Part shown: in pieces, positions 12,695-25,097 of the stretch | Layout: the number at the start of each line of letters is the position of its first letter | Numbering within the stretch: the stretch's first letter is position 1 | Notes under the pieces: model-generated | Seen by the model: only the letters and a program-made list of their open reading frames with translations | The model's database searches: none | Told to the model about the DNA's origin: nothing | Made by a program: the position numbers and the translations under genes | Origin: Homalodisca vitripennis | Lineage: Eukaryota > Arthropoda > Insecta > Hemiptera > Cicadellidae | Direction of reading: 5' to 3' | Assembly (NCBI RefSeq): GCF_021130785.1 | Contig: NW_025777584.1 | Coordinates: 32,605-96,604, forward strand | Length of the DNA: 64,000 nt

Positions 12695-14537
12695 ATGGCC
12701 GATAGTGTGAAGTGGAGTAGTGACCAAATTGTTACTTTCCTTGAAATTTACAGAAAGCATGAGTGTTTGTGGGACATTAGGTCACCTGAATATCTAAAAC
12801 GCGACTCGAAGCAACATATTTTGCCAAATTGCTTGATGAACTCAGACTTAATGGAATAATAGTGACTGAAGATGTGCTGAAGAAAAAAATTAAGAACTTA
12901 CGTGATGCATATCGTAATGAACTGAACAAAGTAAAGAAGTCGAAGAAGAGTGGTGCCGGGGCAAGTGAGGTGTATAAACCTAAGTTGGTTTGGTTTGGTG
13001 CAGCAGACGCTTTCTGGAATAGCGTGTTATCCGGGAGGCAATCATCTTCAAGTATGGTAAGTTAATTACTGTACATGATTAATTAATCATAGACAGGTCA
13101 AACTTCAAGTCAGCAAGCCTTTTTTATCCTGAAGATGGGTTAAAAAGGCTCGTTTAAAAAAAACAGTTTTGTATTAAATCAAATACGGTATGTAAGTACA
13201 TAAAAACATCATATTCTTGTTTATGCCCTGCCTTTTTATTTTTCTGGAAATCAGAACTACCAAACTTGTAATGCACAACAATTAAGAGATAAAAATATTG
13301 AAACGAAATAGGAAACTGAAAATTAAGCATGTTTGAATTATTTTTAAATTAATTATACCAACAATTTAAAAACAAATTATACATGATTAAACTTTCTGTT
13401 TCACATGTAATTAAGGTATTTTATCTTTCAGTTTTAGTACATTACGTCCTGTTTGGTAATTACGAAATTAATATAAATAAACATTATAATCTGTACTTAT
13501 ACTTATTACAGTAGTTGATTAAAATAATGAACGCAACATTGTTGGTATAATATATTTACATAATTGTAAAATAAGAGAAAACATATGATATTTACAGTCA
13601 CATTTCATGGTACTATATTACCATTCCATCAATGTCCATTTTTATTTACTTAGGCCAACAGCTTTCTTCTGCCACGGTACAGCCATATGGGACATGAAAG
13701 CATAAGAATATGCATAGCGGACATCTTCTCCATCCTGTGCATAGTTATTGGATTTATATTGCTTTTCCATCGGGCTCAATGTAGTAGGTACATCCCGCCA
13801 CGAGCCACCGGTGAGTTGGCCCGTAATGATGTCCTCCTCGTCCACTGATCCTGGTGGTAAATACGCCCGACTAGCTGTCATTCTAAGCCAGTTGTGGATT
13901 GAGCAACAAGCTTTAGTTAGAAGCTCAGCTGTATCTACCTTGAGTGCGATCGGAGTGTTGAATACACGAAACCTTGACGATAAAATCCCGGATGCGTTTT
14001 CTACAACTCGCCTAGCTCTTGATAAGCGGTAGTTGAAAAATCCTCTCTTGGAGTGTTTAGCTTTCTATGAGCGTATGGTTTCAGCAAGTTACTTCCCAAA
14101 GGGAAGATATCGTCTCCTTCTAAAAACCCCTCCCTCTGGCCAATTTAACAAATTTTGCTCTAGTGCACAGTTTAAAGTAGAAGTCTGGAATATGGTGCTG
14201 TCACTCGCTCGACCATCACTACCTACGTCTATGTATCTGAAGCAATAGTCAGCATCTACTAAGGCTAACAGTACTATACTGTAGGTCCCTTTGTAGTTGT
14301 AAAATTCTGAGGTTGAGTTTGGTGGTCTTCTTATCAGCACATGCTTCCCATCAACAGCACCACAACAGTTTGGGAAATTCCAAATGTCTTCAAAAGCTTT
14401 CATAATAGCATTCCACTCCTCTTCGGTGTTTGGTACCTACAAATAAAAAAGCCTGTAAAATACTACATTTTATTTATCTAAAGATTCTAGATGTTACTGT
14501 ATCAAAATTGCCAGTTTATTATTAATTTTGTGAAAAC

Positions 14538-14573
<36 letters not shown>

Positions 14574-15275
14574 GTATAGCTAGCTTTATGCAGACTTTGG
14601 CTTCATTTAACTAACAATGGTTTCAGGAGCCCGAGCTTTGAATGGCATTAGTTGTATATTGATGTGTTTTTCCACAGGATTGGGACACTCAGAGTGTAGC
14701 CGAAGACGACATTGCAGGGGATGAACCGGAAAAAAACGTAGATGGTTTGTTAATGGAGCAGACTGCAACCGCAACATCAACCGCAGCACCTGCGCCTGTT
14801 TCTACCTGTAAAAAGGATTGCAAGTAGCATGCCACCACCCAGTCTTCGTAAAAAACCTTTCAAGCCAGGCAATATGATAAAGTATCCCACAGGCAGTAAC
14901 TCAAAGTACCCGACCCGCTTTGAATCCTCCTTAGATAGGCTGGAAAACATAGCCATGATGGCATTGCTGCAGGAAACTGAAACTGTTACAGATGACCAGT
15001 ATGACAGATTCGCTAAGCACGTTGGATCTCAGTTAAGAGAATTACCTCTGAGGAGTTTTGTTCTGTTGCAACAGGAAATACAAAACTTAATTACTAGAGA
15101 AAGACTGAATCAAATCGACTTTACAAATCAGTTCACGCCCTCGCCTGCTGAATCTTCAAGTAGTTGTGATGTTTATAGTCCGTTACAGATTCAGCCGTAT
15201 GACAACTCGAACACATCCGGACTAGACCTCGTGCAGAAAGCACTTTTACAGATTGGCGAAATGCCAAAACCGTGA
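12695..15275 (+). CDS. MADF-BESS accessory protein (H3), two exons
   Basis: Exon 1 (12695-13056) begins MADSVKWSSDQIVTFLEIY and contains a whole MADF domain (ECLWDIRSPEYLKRD, then KKKIKNLRDAYRNELNK and YKPKLVWFGAADAFW). Exon 2 (14678-15275) follows TTCCACAG, is acidic, and ends in a BESS-like segment (HVGSQLRELPLRSFVLL). Two single-base breaks lie in homopolymers: one T too few at 12819-12822 and one A too many at 14810-14814. Exon 2 lies in the antisense transposase intron. Unlike H1 and H2, the MADF domain is not split by an intron. Confidence 0.84.
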
Positions 15276-16027
15276 ATGTAATACTGTGTTTCATTAATAA
15301 AGAATATGTCACGATTAGTATGTTTTGTTATTACTTTTTTCAATGTTTTGGCCTCCTTATAGGGGATTGATTTAGTTTATAAATGTTATTTGCAATTGAA
15401 TAAATAGTATACTTATATGCAGAGAATGTCCAGTATGATGGACGCATTCCCCATACGTAAAAGTATGGGAAATGCATTCATTGTGCTTTGAATATTGAAT
15501 TCCCAAGCCTGCATTACTTTAATTTAACATAGTATTGAAGATTATTGCTATTGAAGAAAATAAGTAATCTTACCTTCATAAATGGCTGAAGAACTTCACA
15601 TATGGCACTCAGCACTTCAGGTAACAAGACGGAAATTGTATTGTATGGTACTCTAAAAAGGTATTGCAGTGATTTCAGGCTGTCTCCACTCACCATATAC
15701 CTCAAAAGCTATCTCCAGTTTGGTACGGCAAGAAATTGCTTCCCTCCATCGTGTATCCGCCTTCTTTATTAATGGTGATACCATTTTTAACAACTCCTCA
15801 AACTTTGGAACTGTTAATCTCATAATGTTGTAATAAGATTGGGGATCTTCACTTGCCAATTCTTTCAATAGTGTCGCAGAAGCACCTAGCCTATCCCTTC
15901 GCCGTATCCACTCCCGGACCCACTGACGTTTTCTTTTATTTCTTAATTTATTCACTAATTCATCACAAAGTTCCTTAACACAGATACTCAATACACGTCT
16001 CAAAGTCTCTCGCCTTCCTACAGACAT
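13642..16027 (-). CDS. Harbinger DDE transposase (H3), two exons, frameshifted
   Basis: Exon 1 (16027-15574) starts MSVGRRETLRRVL and includes KKADTRWREAISCRTKLEIA then RYMVSGDSLKSLQYLFRV. Exon 2 (14436-13642) starts VPNTEEEWNAIMKAFEDIW. The DDE core has D in GAVDGKHVLI, D in DVGSDGRASD and E in VVENASG. Breaks: an extra T at 15704-15707, and at least two shifts between about 14050 and 14130. The intron lies about 50 residues further into the protein than in H1, H2 and H4. The C-terminus SHMAVPWQKKAVGLSK is longer than in H1 and H2. Confidence 0.82.
14541..14574. repeat. (TA)n microsatellite
   Basis: About 14-15 perfect TA units in the MADF intron of H3, just upstream of exon 2. Simple repeat with no further feature. 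Confidence 0.9.
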
Positions 16028-16481
16028 TTTCCACAGCAAAACCCTACTCACAACGAATCATCGAACTGTACTAACTACTACAAATCGCGATGTGTGAACA
16101 GAGATCGAAAATTTGCCGGCGAGTAAATAGCGGCGACTAAAGTAGCGGCGACTAAAGTAGCGGCGACTTAGTAGCGGCTAGTTAGTCGCCATGTGTGAAC
16201 GCCCCTTTAGGAATGCCACCTTTAGGCGGTGTCCTACCTGAGCGACCAGGCGCGAGCGATGCGAGCGACGCGAAAATAACAAACTATGTTTTCATGCGGA
16301 TGTGTCCTGCTTTGCGATTGTTGCGAGCGAGAGATCACTCCGCGACGCGATTAGAACAAAATATTTGTTTTGATCGGTTGTCGCCCGTCGCTAGACTTCT
16401 GTTCAATTCTTGCCATCTTCTGAGTGTGTGTCTGACATTTTGTCGAGATTCTATTGAGTGTACGTGTTTTATTGTGTAAAG

Positions 16482-19400
16482 ATGTCGGAGTTTACAGAAT
16501 GTCTAATTTGTGAAGTACAAAAGAGGAGTATTTTGTGGAACATGAAGGACAATAACTACCACAATAGGCATGCTTCGAATCGCGCATGGGAAGCAGTGGC
16601 CATTGCTTTGGGGAAAAACAAGTAAGTTTATTTGTAATAACTAAAACTATATCTGTTAAATGTTAAATTTACGACATTCAGTTATGAATTAATTTCTTCC
16701 ATTTTGTATATGCCGTAAGACTGACACAGTACGTAAGTGTATATAAACTAATGCTGTATGGACTACATGTTTGCAACACATTAAAAGGCGTTTTAAATTT
16801 CAATAGTATGTATAATTATACAACATTTAAGTACAATGTTATTTGGACAATAAAAAAGTAGTTGGCATATGTGGCAGTATTTGCTACAGTGAGGGATGTT
16901 CCTTGAAGTACTTAGCAAATGTTCTCCTCGTGGCTGCAGCAAGCATTGAGACGGCATCGGCACTCCTCCCTCGCCTACCACCCAACACTCCTCGACTGTA
17001 GACGACCGGTCGGTTGTCTACGTCACCACCTTCCAGATCTTTAATGACGTTATGTAACAAAGTTATGGATTTGACAATGTGTACTGCATTTTCCACATTA
17101 GTTTCAATGGACTTTCCCAACAAGTTGAATTTAGAATGAATAGCCCCATACGAACACTCTACTACCATCCTAGCTCTTGATAATCTGTAATTAAAAGTTC
17201 TATTTTCTGCACTATTAAGCAGAGCTGGGCCGGGGGATGGCCTGACAATATACTCCCGCATTGGGAAACCCTCGTCTGCTACCATAACGAATGGGGCCTT
17301 TATCGATTTTTTTTTTTTTTAAAGGGCAAAAAAACTCTTGGGTTATCATTGCCCGATAACAAGATATGACACCTACTCATAGTTTGGTAGTGTCAAAACA
17401 AGTAACTAGCACTAAAAACAAAAGAAATATTAATAATAACTAACTGGGCGTACTATACATAATACAGAACAGTTTCTTAAAACTATTAAGAACATAACAT
17501 ATATACACATATAAATATCTATTATATTATAACACTTAAAACTAGTTAACAATAGATCTGAGTGAGCTGTAAAGGGGCCCACCCAGTCCGGTTACTCTGA
17601 TGGAAGCTCTTTTTTTCAGGTACTTCACAGCCCTTCAAACCCTGGCCAGCAATGAGGTACTCTCCAGGAATCCGAAGAGCTTAACTAGAACTTCATTACT
17701 GTCCCCTAGCAATTCGGCAAGAGTAGAAGGGAGACGATAATCGCGCCTCTGTCGGGAATAGTGATTACACTCGATCAGGACATGCTTTACGGTTAGATTA
17801 ACATTACACACGGGGCACAAAGGAGGATCCCCGCGGTTCATAAGAAAGCCGTGTGATAGAAGGGTGTGTCCGATCCGAAGACGGCATAACACTACCTCCT
17901 CCCTGCGGCTGGTACGGTTTGAGGACGTCCAAGGTAGAACTGACACTTTTATGTCCCGTAGTTTGTTATCGTTGATTTCTGTCCACGACCTTTGCCACTC
18001 ATTTCTTAAGAGTCTTTTGATGTGTGATTTCACATCTGGCAATATTTGTTGTTGGGTGTAAGGCGCCAATTCTATCGCTTCCCTTGCAGCTCTGTCGGCC
18101 ATTTCATTGCCAGGTATTCCAACATGACTTGGTACCCACATAAAAATCACTTGAACATTTCTTCTTATTAGATCATGTAGGGAGTTTTTTTATATTGCAC
18201 AGAAGAACGTGTTTCGGATACAAGTCCTTTAGTGCTTCTATGCTGCTCAGTGAGTCGGTACATACCACCAGCCTCCCTGTCCTAGGGCACACGATGTTTA
18301 GTGCCTTCTCAATGGCCGTCAGCTCGGCAGTATAGACAGAGGACGCAGGGGGGAGGCAAAATTTGAACTCAGATCTGGCAGTCACAAAGGCGCAACTAGT
18401 GCCAGTCCCAGTTTTAGATCCATCCGTATATACTACGTCACATGGTGTCAACTTGTTTAGCTCTTCTCGAAATAATTGGTTTATTATGTTTGCGGATGTA
18501 TCTTGTTTCTTATTGTGTACTAGCGAGTTTATAATAGGTGGTGTATTCAAAGACCACGGGGGTACGTCGCAATCGTGGCTTTGTCGCACCTCGAAAACGT
18601 CGATGCCGAGACGTACTATTATGTTCTCTACTCTTATACCGAAAGGGGCTGAAGCGTTAGGTTTCAACTTATACCTATGCGTTAACGCATTTTCAAATAC
18701 TAAGTCGTAAGCTGGGCTGAAAGGTCTGGATTTCAGAGAATACCAAAAGTTGGCTAGCAACAGATCGCGTCTTTGCGACAACGGCGGCTCTCCGCACTCA
18801 GCCAGCAAACTTATCACCGGACTGGAGCGGAATGCACCGGTAGTCAGTCTGATAGCAGAGTGATGGATTGTGTCCAGCATTTTAATAGTGTTGGGACGTG
18901 CCGAGGAGTACACCTGACACCCGTAATCGAGGCACGAACGAACAAAAGCTTTATAAAAGCGTAGCATACATGTTCTGTCCGCGCCCCACCTTGTCCCTGT
19001 AAGCACTCTGAGCAAGTCCAGTCGCCGTAGACATTTAGCTTTCAATTCTTTCAAATGAGGAACCCAGGTAAGTCTGCTGTCCAAAGTAATGCCCAAAAAC
19101 TTTATGGTACGAGTTACTGATATACGGGTACCGTTAATTGTAAGGAAAGGCTCGGTAGCATTCCTCTGCCTAGAAAAACAATATGCACTGGGTCTTATCA
19201 GTTGAAAAGGAAAATCCTGTTTGTCGACTCCAGTCTTCAAGCCGACGTATCGCAATCTGTAAGATTCGTTCCGCAGTAGCATGTCTCTTTGCGGCGACGT
19301 ACACAGCAAAGTCGTCAACAAAAAGAGAGCATCGAGCAGGATTAGTAATACAGCTCACGATGCTATTTATAGAAATGGCAAAAAGTGTACAGCTGAGCAC

Positions 19401-22400
19401 ACTACCCTGAGGCACCCCATTCTCCAGCATTATTGGGTTGGACAAAGTTGTGCCCAACCTTACCTGAAAAGTTCGGTCGCTCATAAAGTTATTTATGAAG
19501 CATAAGATGTTTCCACCGACTCCCCATGACATCAAGGTGTTTACAATTCCCCTTCGCCACGCGGTGTCGTAGGCTTTTCGAAGATCAAAGAAGACTGCTA
19601 ATACCTGTTTTCGCTCAAGAAAGGCATCTAAGATAGTAGTCTCCAATGAGACCAACAGATCCGTCGTTGACCGTCCTCGGCGAAACCCGCACTGCTGGTT
19701 TGCGAGAAGGCGGTTTTGTTCCAAAAAACCATACCAGCCTACGATTCACCATGCGTTCCATAATTTTGCATAGACAACTGGTGAGCGACACCGGCCGATA
19801 ACTGGTGGGATCTTTCCTATTCTTTCCAGGTTTTAAAAGGGGAATAATATGAGATCTACGCCATGTCGAGGGAAAGGAACGCTCCTGAAAAATCCGATTG
19901 TACAGAGTTAAAAGAGCTTTTTTGCAAGAGATTGGAAGATTTTTCAGCATGGCATAATGGATATCGTCTGGTCCTGGGGAGGAGTTTTTGGAACAAGTAA
20001 TCGCGGAGTTCAGCTCTTCTAAAGAAAATAACAGGTTAAGGGGGCTATTTGTATTTAAATTATAATTTATTTGTACCGTTTCAATGGTATGTTTAAATCT
20101 TTGAAACTCAGGACAGTATGATGTAGTCTTTGATACTTCAGATATGGTATTTGACAACTGGTTTGCTACCTCTTGAGGATTGGAAATGATATTATTCCCA
20201 ACCTTAAGTTCTAGGATAGGTTGGGAGGGGGGTTTTCCACAAACCGAGCGAAGCTTCCTCCATACTACTGAAGAAGCCGTAGTCCTTGTTATGGAATTTG
20301 TGAAAGCTTGCCACGACTGTCTCTGCGAAATCATAAAAATCTGGCGGGCTTTAGCTCTCTTTTGTCGGTATAACTCTAGGTTTTCTTGAGTTGGCCTGAT
20401 TTTAAATTTTCTTAGGGCTTTTCTTCTGTCTCGAAGAGCTTTACTACATTCTTCTGTCCACCAAGGAACAAAGTTCCGCTTCGGTGTACTAGAAGATATA
20501 GGTATACTGTCCTGAGCTGCTTGCAATATAGAATTATTTATGTTAGTGACTGCGGTTTCAATATCCAATGGAATATTTATTTCTGGGGTTATTATGGTTT
20601 CGTTAAATTTATTCCAATCGGCTTTTTTAATAATCCATTTCGGTCTCCTGTTTCTTTGTATCACCATATCCGGAAAGCTAATCAGGATTGGAACATGGTC
20701 GCTTCCATGTAAATCCGTGATTAGCTGCCAGTCTATTCTATGTGCAAGACCCGGGCTGCAAATCGATAAATCGATGACAGACCAAGATCCAGTTCGAGGG
20801 CATAAATATGTAGGGGAGCCGTTATTTAATACAACCAAGTTGGCTTCGTCGCAGATTCTGACAACCAAGTTGCCTCTTGAGGAACAGGTATTAGATCCCC
20901 AAAAATGGTGATGAGCGTTGAAATCACCAATCATGAGAAATGGACGGGGCAACTGATTAATCAGGTCTGACAGCTCTTGTCTGTCGAGAACGAATGGTGG
21001 AGGTGGAAAATATACAGAACATATATTTATTTTAAAAGGAACCGAAATGGAGATACATGAAGCTTGCAGGGAAGTGTTTAAGTTCACTTCTTTTGCGCCA
21101 ATTGTTGCATCTACGAAGATAGCTGTACCCCCACATGCATAAAGGTTGTGGAGGTTATCGTAACGATAAATATCGAAACCCTTCAAGGAAAAATGATTTG
21201 CCCAGTGAAGTTTAGTTTCCTGGATGCAGACTACACTTGGCTTTGACTCCTGAAGAAGATGTTTTAATTCTTCAACGCGTGATTTTAATCCGTTTATGCT
21301 CCATTGGAGTATTGAAAACATTTATTTGTTATTTAAAAAAAGTTATTTTATTTCTGGTTTTTTGTGAATTGTGGATTTTTAAATTTACCTGTGACTGTCT
21401 TGAATTCTGTTTCTAAGGTTTGTTCATCCACAATCTCGTCCTCCTCCATAACACTTGATTGGGATGAAAAACGGGAATGTGTGGAAGTGTTTGGTGATCC
21501 TTGGGAGCGGTTGTCAATCTTACTTTTAATACTCTGTTTTAGTTTGTCATTGAGCGCTTTTCTTTCAGCTGGCGTTTGCTGTTGAGGCTTTAGTTTTTCG
21601 GATACATTAGTTTTTACGTTTGGTGTTTTTAGGAATTTTGCTCTAGTGCTCTGTAGACGAGGATCGTCAGATGTCTTCGCTGGAAGTAGCTTCTGTTGTT
21701 CTTGGGGGATTGGATTGAAGTTAGCCGAGAGTAAACCAATGACATTTGCCATTTGTTGTGTCAGGGCTTCAACCATCGCTTCCAAGGAAGAACAATGAGA
21801 ACAGGAAGGAGTATCTCAGGTTGTCGAGGCAGCAGCTTTTGCGTAAGACAAATCTTTCTTCGGCAGTTGAGCTGTTCGTCTTCTATACTCTTTGCGAGCA
21901 TCCACGAATGACAGCTTGTTAACTGTGGCAATCTTTATTACCTCCTTTTCTTCTAGGTATATCTTACAATTTCTTGAGGCTGCGGAGTGTTTTCCTTTGC
22001 AGTTAACGCAGAAGGGTTCTATGTTGCATGTCTTTTCATTGTGGTCTTCCTTACCGCATTGTACGCACAGTTCTTGGTTTTGGCATACTTTACTAGAATG
22101 TCCGAACTTCTGACATCGAAAACATCGCTGTGGGTTTCGAAAGTACGGACGTACAGAAAGAACAAGATATCCTGCCTTAATCGTCTCCGGAGGGTGGGGT
22201 AAGTTGAAGGTTAGGATATGCCCGGGAGTTGCGATTTGATTCGTTCCTTCCATCCGGGTTATTCTGACGACATCAGTTACGAAACTAGGTTTAAGTTCTT
22301 CTTTTACCTCATCTAGATTGCATTCAAGCAGCTCCCTACTGAAAACGATACCCTTTGAAGAGTTCAGGGTACTATGGGGTTGAAACTACTACTTGAAATT

Positions 22401-24499
22401 GATCAAAGAATGAGGTCATCTTCAGTAGTTGTTTCGATTGTTTACCATCAACCGCTTCCACCAGAACAGTTCCATCTCGAAGTTTCTTAATGGAGTTTGG
22501 CTGGCCTCCTGCTCCTACAATTGCCTTGTTAATAAGGAAGGGGCTAGCTTTGGATAGAGGGTTTCTTTCATCTCTCGACTTGAAAACTAGGAACAGTGGA
22601 GTGTTTGTTGCATAGGCCTCGTCATTTTGGTCTATTCTTCTTTGTTTGCTGTCCTCTTCTTGCATGGAGTCGGGTGATGGTCTTTTCAGATTACTTTCGC
22701 AATCTCTGTTTACTACACTGTGCCTTGGAGTTGGGGAGGTATCCATAGAAAGTTAACCAGCGCTTTGTGTGGAGAGGTGCGGGCCGAAACACCAGGAACG
22801 GGCGTGCCCTCGGGTCCTTGAACAAAACAGACCCTACCCCAGTTCCCCGAGGCCTGGTGTTAGCTCGTTTAACCGAGACGGGAATTCGCGCACGACTCGG
22901 GCTCGCACGTAGCAGCAGAGACTCCGACATCTCTGCTCACTGCACACTTCCTGACCAAGGACTGACGTGGCTGGTCTCAGATCCGTATCGTCACTGACGC
23001 GTCGGCAGCGCAAGCGCACATCAGCCCCAGCACACTAACAAGAAGGCACTCCTTGATTAGGGCTGGGGCACTCCCAGCGGGTGACGAAGCGGAACAGTCG
23101 GAAAGGAGTGAGTAGGGATTGTTAGGATTAAGGATACGGGAAAGGATGGGAAAGGCAGTTTAACGTCATACCCAGGACGAGGCCTTTATCGAACTTCCTG
23201 GTAATATTTTTGGTTCTGGGAGTTTAGTCTGCCCGCTCTCAATGGAGTCGTGGAGTGTAGAGTTAGTAAATACTCCAGCGTCATTTTCTTTTCCAAATGA
23301 CCCCACATTTACCATGATAAATTTGTAATTAGCGTCAGTTAGTGTGAGTAGACCGATGGAATAGTAAGCGTGATGACAGTAATGCATCGAACCGGATTTT
23401 GGAGGGCGTGTTATTCTGACGTGTTTCAGATCGAGCGCTCCAAAACAGTTTGGAAATTTCCACTTCTCCCAAAAGTCCTTTGCAATTGTTTCAAACATCT
23501 CCGTAGTAGGCTGCGGCATGTGTATCCCAACTAATTTATTCCAAATTGCTTTGCATACTTCAATAACAATAATGGCTACTCGACTTTTGGAAATCCTGAA
23601 CGTAAATGCAAGCTGCCTGAATCTCATTCCCGTTATTAAGTACCTGTAACAAACAAATATAACAATATCATGAAAATACTTTTCACTAGTAGGTTAGGCC
23701 TATTTTTATTTATTTTTTTGTTACAGGCGAGACTGTGAAAGGCAAATGGAAAAATTTAAGGGACACGTTTCGCAGGGAATTGAAGAAAGTCCCTGGTTAT
23801 CGGTCCGGAAGTGACGGTGACCAAGCCCCCAAACACACTGGACATTGGCTATATTTTGAAAGGATGCTGTTCCTCAGAGGTGTAATGAAGCCAAGGCCTA
23901 CTGATTTTAACATGCGAAATGAAAATAACATTGATACCATAACCCACGAATCCGATCCTGATGACCCTGGTAATTCAATTCAATCTCATGTTGATGATGT
24001 TGATGTCGGTAGCAATTCAGAAGTTTCACGGTCCGTTAAAAATCTATATACTAGCAACAATGACCAGGTACAAACGGCACCTTATATATCTAAAAGACGT
24101 AAATTAACTGGTTCAGAGCAATTTAAGGCTGATATTTTGGCCCTAGAGGCTAAAAAGATTAACATGCTCGAAAAAGACAGTGACCAGAATGATGACGATT
24201 TAAATTTCTTCAAGTCATTGCTGCCACATATGAAAACTCTACCAGCAGTAAATAAATTATTTTTCCGCAGTAAAGTTCAGAACATGCTTGCTGAGGAAAT
24301 GATGAACGCCAACCGGCCCCATTACGCTACATTTCCAAATACATTTGTTCGTACTACTCCACAAACGCCAGTAACTACGCCAGAAACTACTTCTCATGCT
24401 ACTACTAGTTCAGGAAGTACACCTGACGTAATTGTACATCAAGATCTTAACACAGACGAGACTCAATCTCAATCTATCTTGCTATGGAATTTAAATTGA
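16482..24499 (+). CDS. MADF-BESS accessory protein (H4), two exons
   Basis: Exon 1 (16482-16621) begins MSEFTECLICEV, with the MADF part RSILWNMKDNNYHNRHASNR, and ends at GTAAGT. Exon 2 (23727-24499) follows TTTTTTTGTTACAG and gives KGKWKNLRDTFRRELKKVPG, HWLYFERMLFL, an acidic linker and a BESS motif (LNFFKSLLPHMKTLPAVNKL). The splice is one base out of phase unless the A5 run at 16614-16618 is wrong by one. The intron is now 7.1 kb because it holds transposase exon 2, itself interrupted by LINE1. Confidence 0.82.
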
Positions 24500-25097
24500 C
24501 ACTTAAAACCTTACAAAGCTTAAATGTTAATCGTTCTTTTGTGTTTCCTATTCTGTATATACTCATATTGATGGAGCAATTAAAATTATTTCCTAAACTC
24601 TGTTCGGTTTTTTATACCTTCAGAGGATATATATACCATAACACCATTAAAGTTTATAACTTTAACACGTAAGTACTATTTTACAGCGGTTTTGTACTTA
24701 AAAGTCTATATTGATATTGAAAAGAGCCATTTACCTACTCATAATTCTAAGTAAATTAACAAATCACATATAAATATTGTAATCTTATTAGTTACCTCAA
24801 AGTCAGCAAGAGTCGTTCCTCCACGGAGATCGGGTTTTGAAAATTCGTCTCCTTGTATTTGAATTCACTTCTTATAACATCAGCTATATAAAAAAAGTGG
24901 TCGGTAACATTCCAGTGTATGAATGAAACAACACTGGATCCTTTTCCAGCACTTTTCAGTTCATGGAAGAGGTGGTGATATTCCCCGTGACAAGGCCTCT
25001 GCAAATAAATATCATCCGTCGGGTTTCTAACCGTTTCTGTTAGTATATACTTTAAATAAACACTTTCACAAAACATAATCTTACGGAGGAGTGACAT
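16884..25097 (-). CDS. Harbinger DDE transposase (H4), split by LINE1
   Basis: Exon 1 (25097-24796) runs MSLLRKIMFCES to ERLLLTLR. Exon 2 starts at 23643 with YLITGMRFRQLAFTFRIS. The DDE core has D in GALDLKHVRI, D in VGSFGKENDAG and E in VVECSYGAI. LINE1 enters between SIK and FVMVADEGF. Taking out LINE1 and one copy of its 12-bp duplication leaves a continuous frame from 23643 to 16884. I see no other break, so apart from the insertion this is the best preserved transposase of the four. Confidence 0.88.
17635..21321 (-). CDS. LINE1 ORF2: endonuclease, reverse transcriptase, RNase H
   Basis: Domains in order: APE endonuclease from MFSILQWSINGLKS (QETKL, GDFNAHHHFWGS, SDHVPILI; 21321 to about 20660), reverse transcriptase (PGPDDIHYAML, YRPVSLTS, FFDLRKAYDTAWRRG, GVPQGSVLS, and FVDD where YADD is usual; to about 18900), and RNase H (YTDGSKTGTG, VYTAELTAIEKAL, CTDSLSSIEAL, WVPSHVGIPGNEMADRAA; 18450-18050), then a C-terminal CPVCN zinc motif. 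Three one-base breaks, all in homopolymers: 19723-19728 (A6), 19174-19178 (A5) and 18185-18191 (T7). If these are errors, ORF2 is intact and the copy could be competent. Confidence 0.92.
21348..22746 (-). CDS. LINE1 ORF1 (gag-like, CCHC zinc knuckles)
   Basis: Starts MDTSPTPRHSVVNRDCE, with an acidic/basic region, then an RRM-like or gag central part and three zinc knuckles (CFRCQKFGHSSKVC, CVQCGKEDHNEKTC, CVNCKGKHSAASRNC; about 22010-22140). It ends with a basic/Ser-rich tail (FKNPQFTKNQK). It is expected to bind element RNA in the cytoplasmic RNP. Two breaks: a one-base shift in a C run near 22372-22380, and an in-frame TGA near 21816 between AAASTT and DTPSCSHC. Confidence 0.85.
22747..23180 (-). 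promoter_or_regulatory. LINE1 5' UTR, presumed internal promoter
   Basis: About 430 bp between the 5' boundary of LINE1 (23180) and the ORF1 start (22746). It is GC-richer than its surroundings. Non-LTR elements of this group carry an internal promoter here; no motif was identified, so this rests on position only. Confidence 0.4.

Larger units (their letters stand above)
12356..16206 (-). mobile_element. PIF/Harbinger element H3
   Basis: TIRs begin AGGGGCGTTCACACATGGCG (12356) and are mirrored at 16187-16206, followed by TTA at 16207-16209. Inside the TIRs the words GTAGCGGCGACTA and CTCGCCGGCGAG recur. It lies between the right end of H2 and the last bases of H1, so it probably used the right TTA duplication of H2. 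Length 3.85 kb; it carries a MADF-BESS gene (+) and a transposase (-). Confidence 0.9.
5173..16221 (+). mobile_element. PIF/Harbinger element H1 (host of H2 and H3)
   Basis: The left TIR starts AGGTGGCATTCCTAAGCG at 5173. The right TIR is split: its inner part ends at 8601-8604 and its last bases, GGAATGCCACCT, are at 16210-16221, because H2 and H3 inserted at its TTA. The TIRs match over roughly 50 bp. The target duplication is TTA (5170-5172 and 16222-16224). Without H2 and H3, H1 is about 3.4 kb. It carries a transposase (+) and a MADF-BESS gene (-). Confidence 0.9.
17307..23180 (-). mobile_element. LINE1: full-length non-LTR retrotransposon with RNase H
   Basis: A 12-bp target duplication, GGCCTTTATCGA, flanks it (17295-17306 and 23181-23192). 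On the minus strand the 3' end is a poly(A) of 14 (17307-17320 as T). It has a 5' UTR of about 430 bp, ORF1 with CCHC knuckles, and ORF2 with APE endonuclease, reverse transcriptase and RNase H. Length 5.87 kb. The RNase H places it in the I/Loner/R1 group rather than in classic Jockey (family knowledge, not searched). Confidence 0.92.

Noticed and set aside
14541..14574. TA run as a possible promoter or origin
   Set aside because: Plain microsatellite in an intron.
18363..20911. Several plus-strand open frames of 60-120 residues
   Set aside because: Shadows of LINE1 ORF2, which is on the minus strand with clear RT and RNase H motifs.
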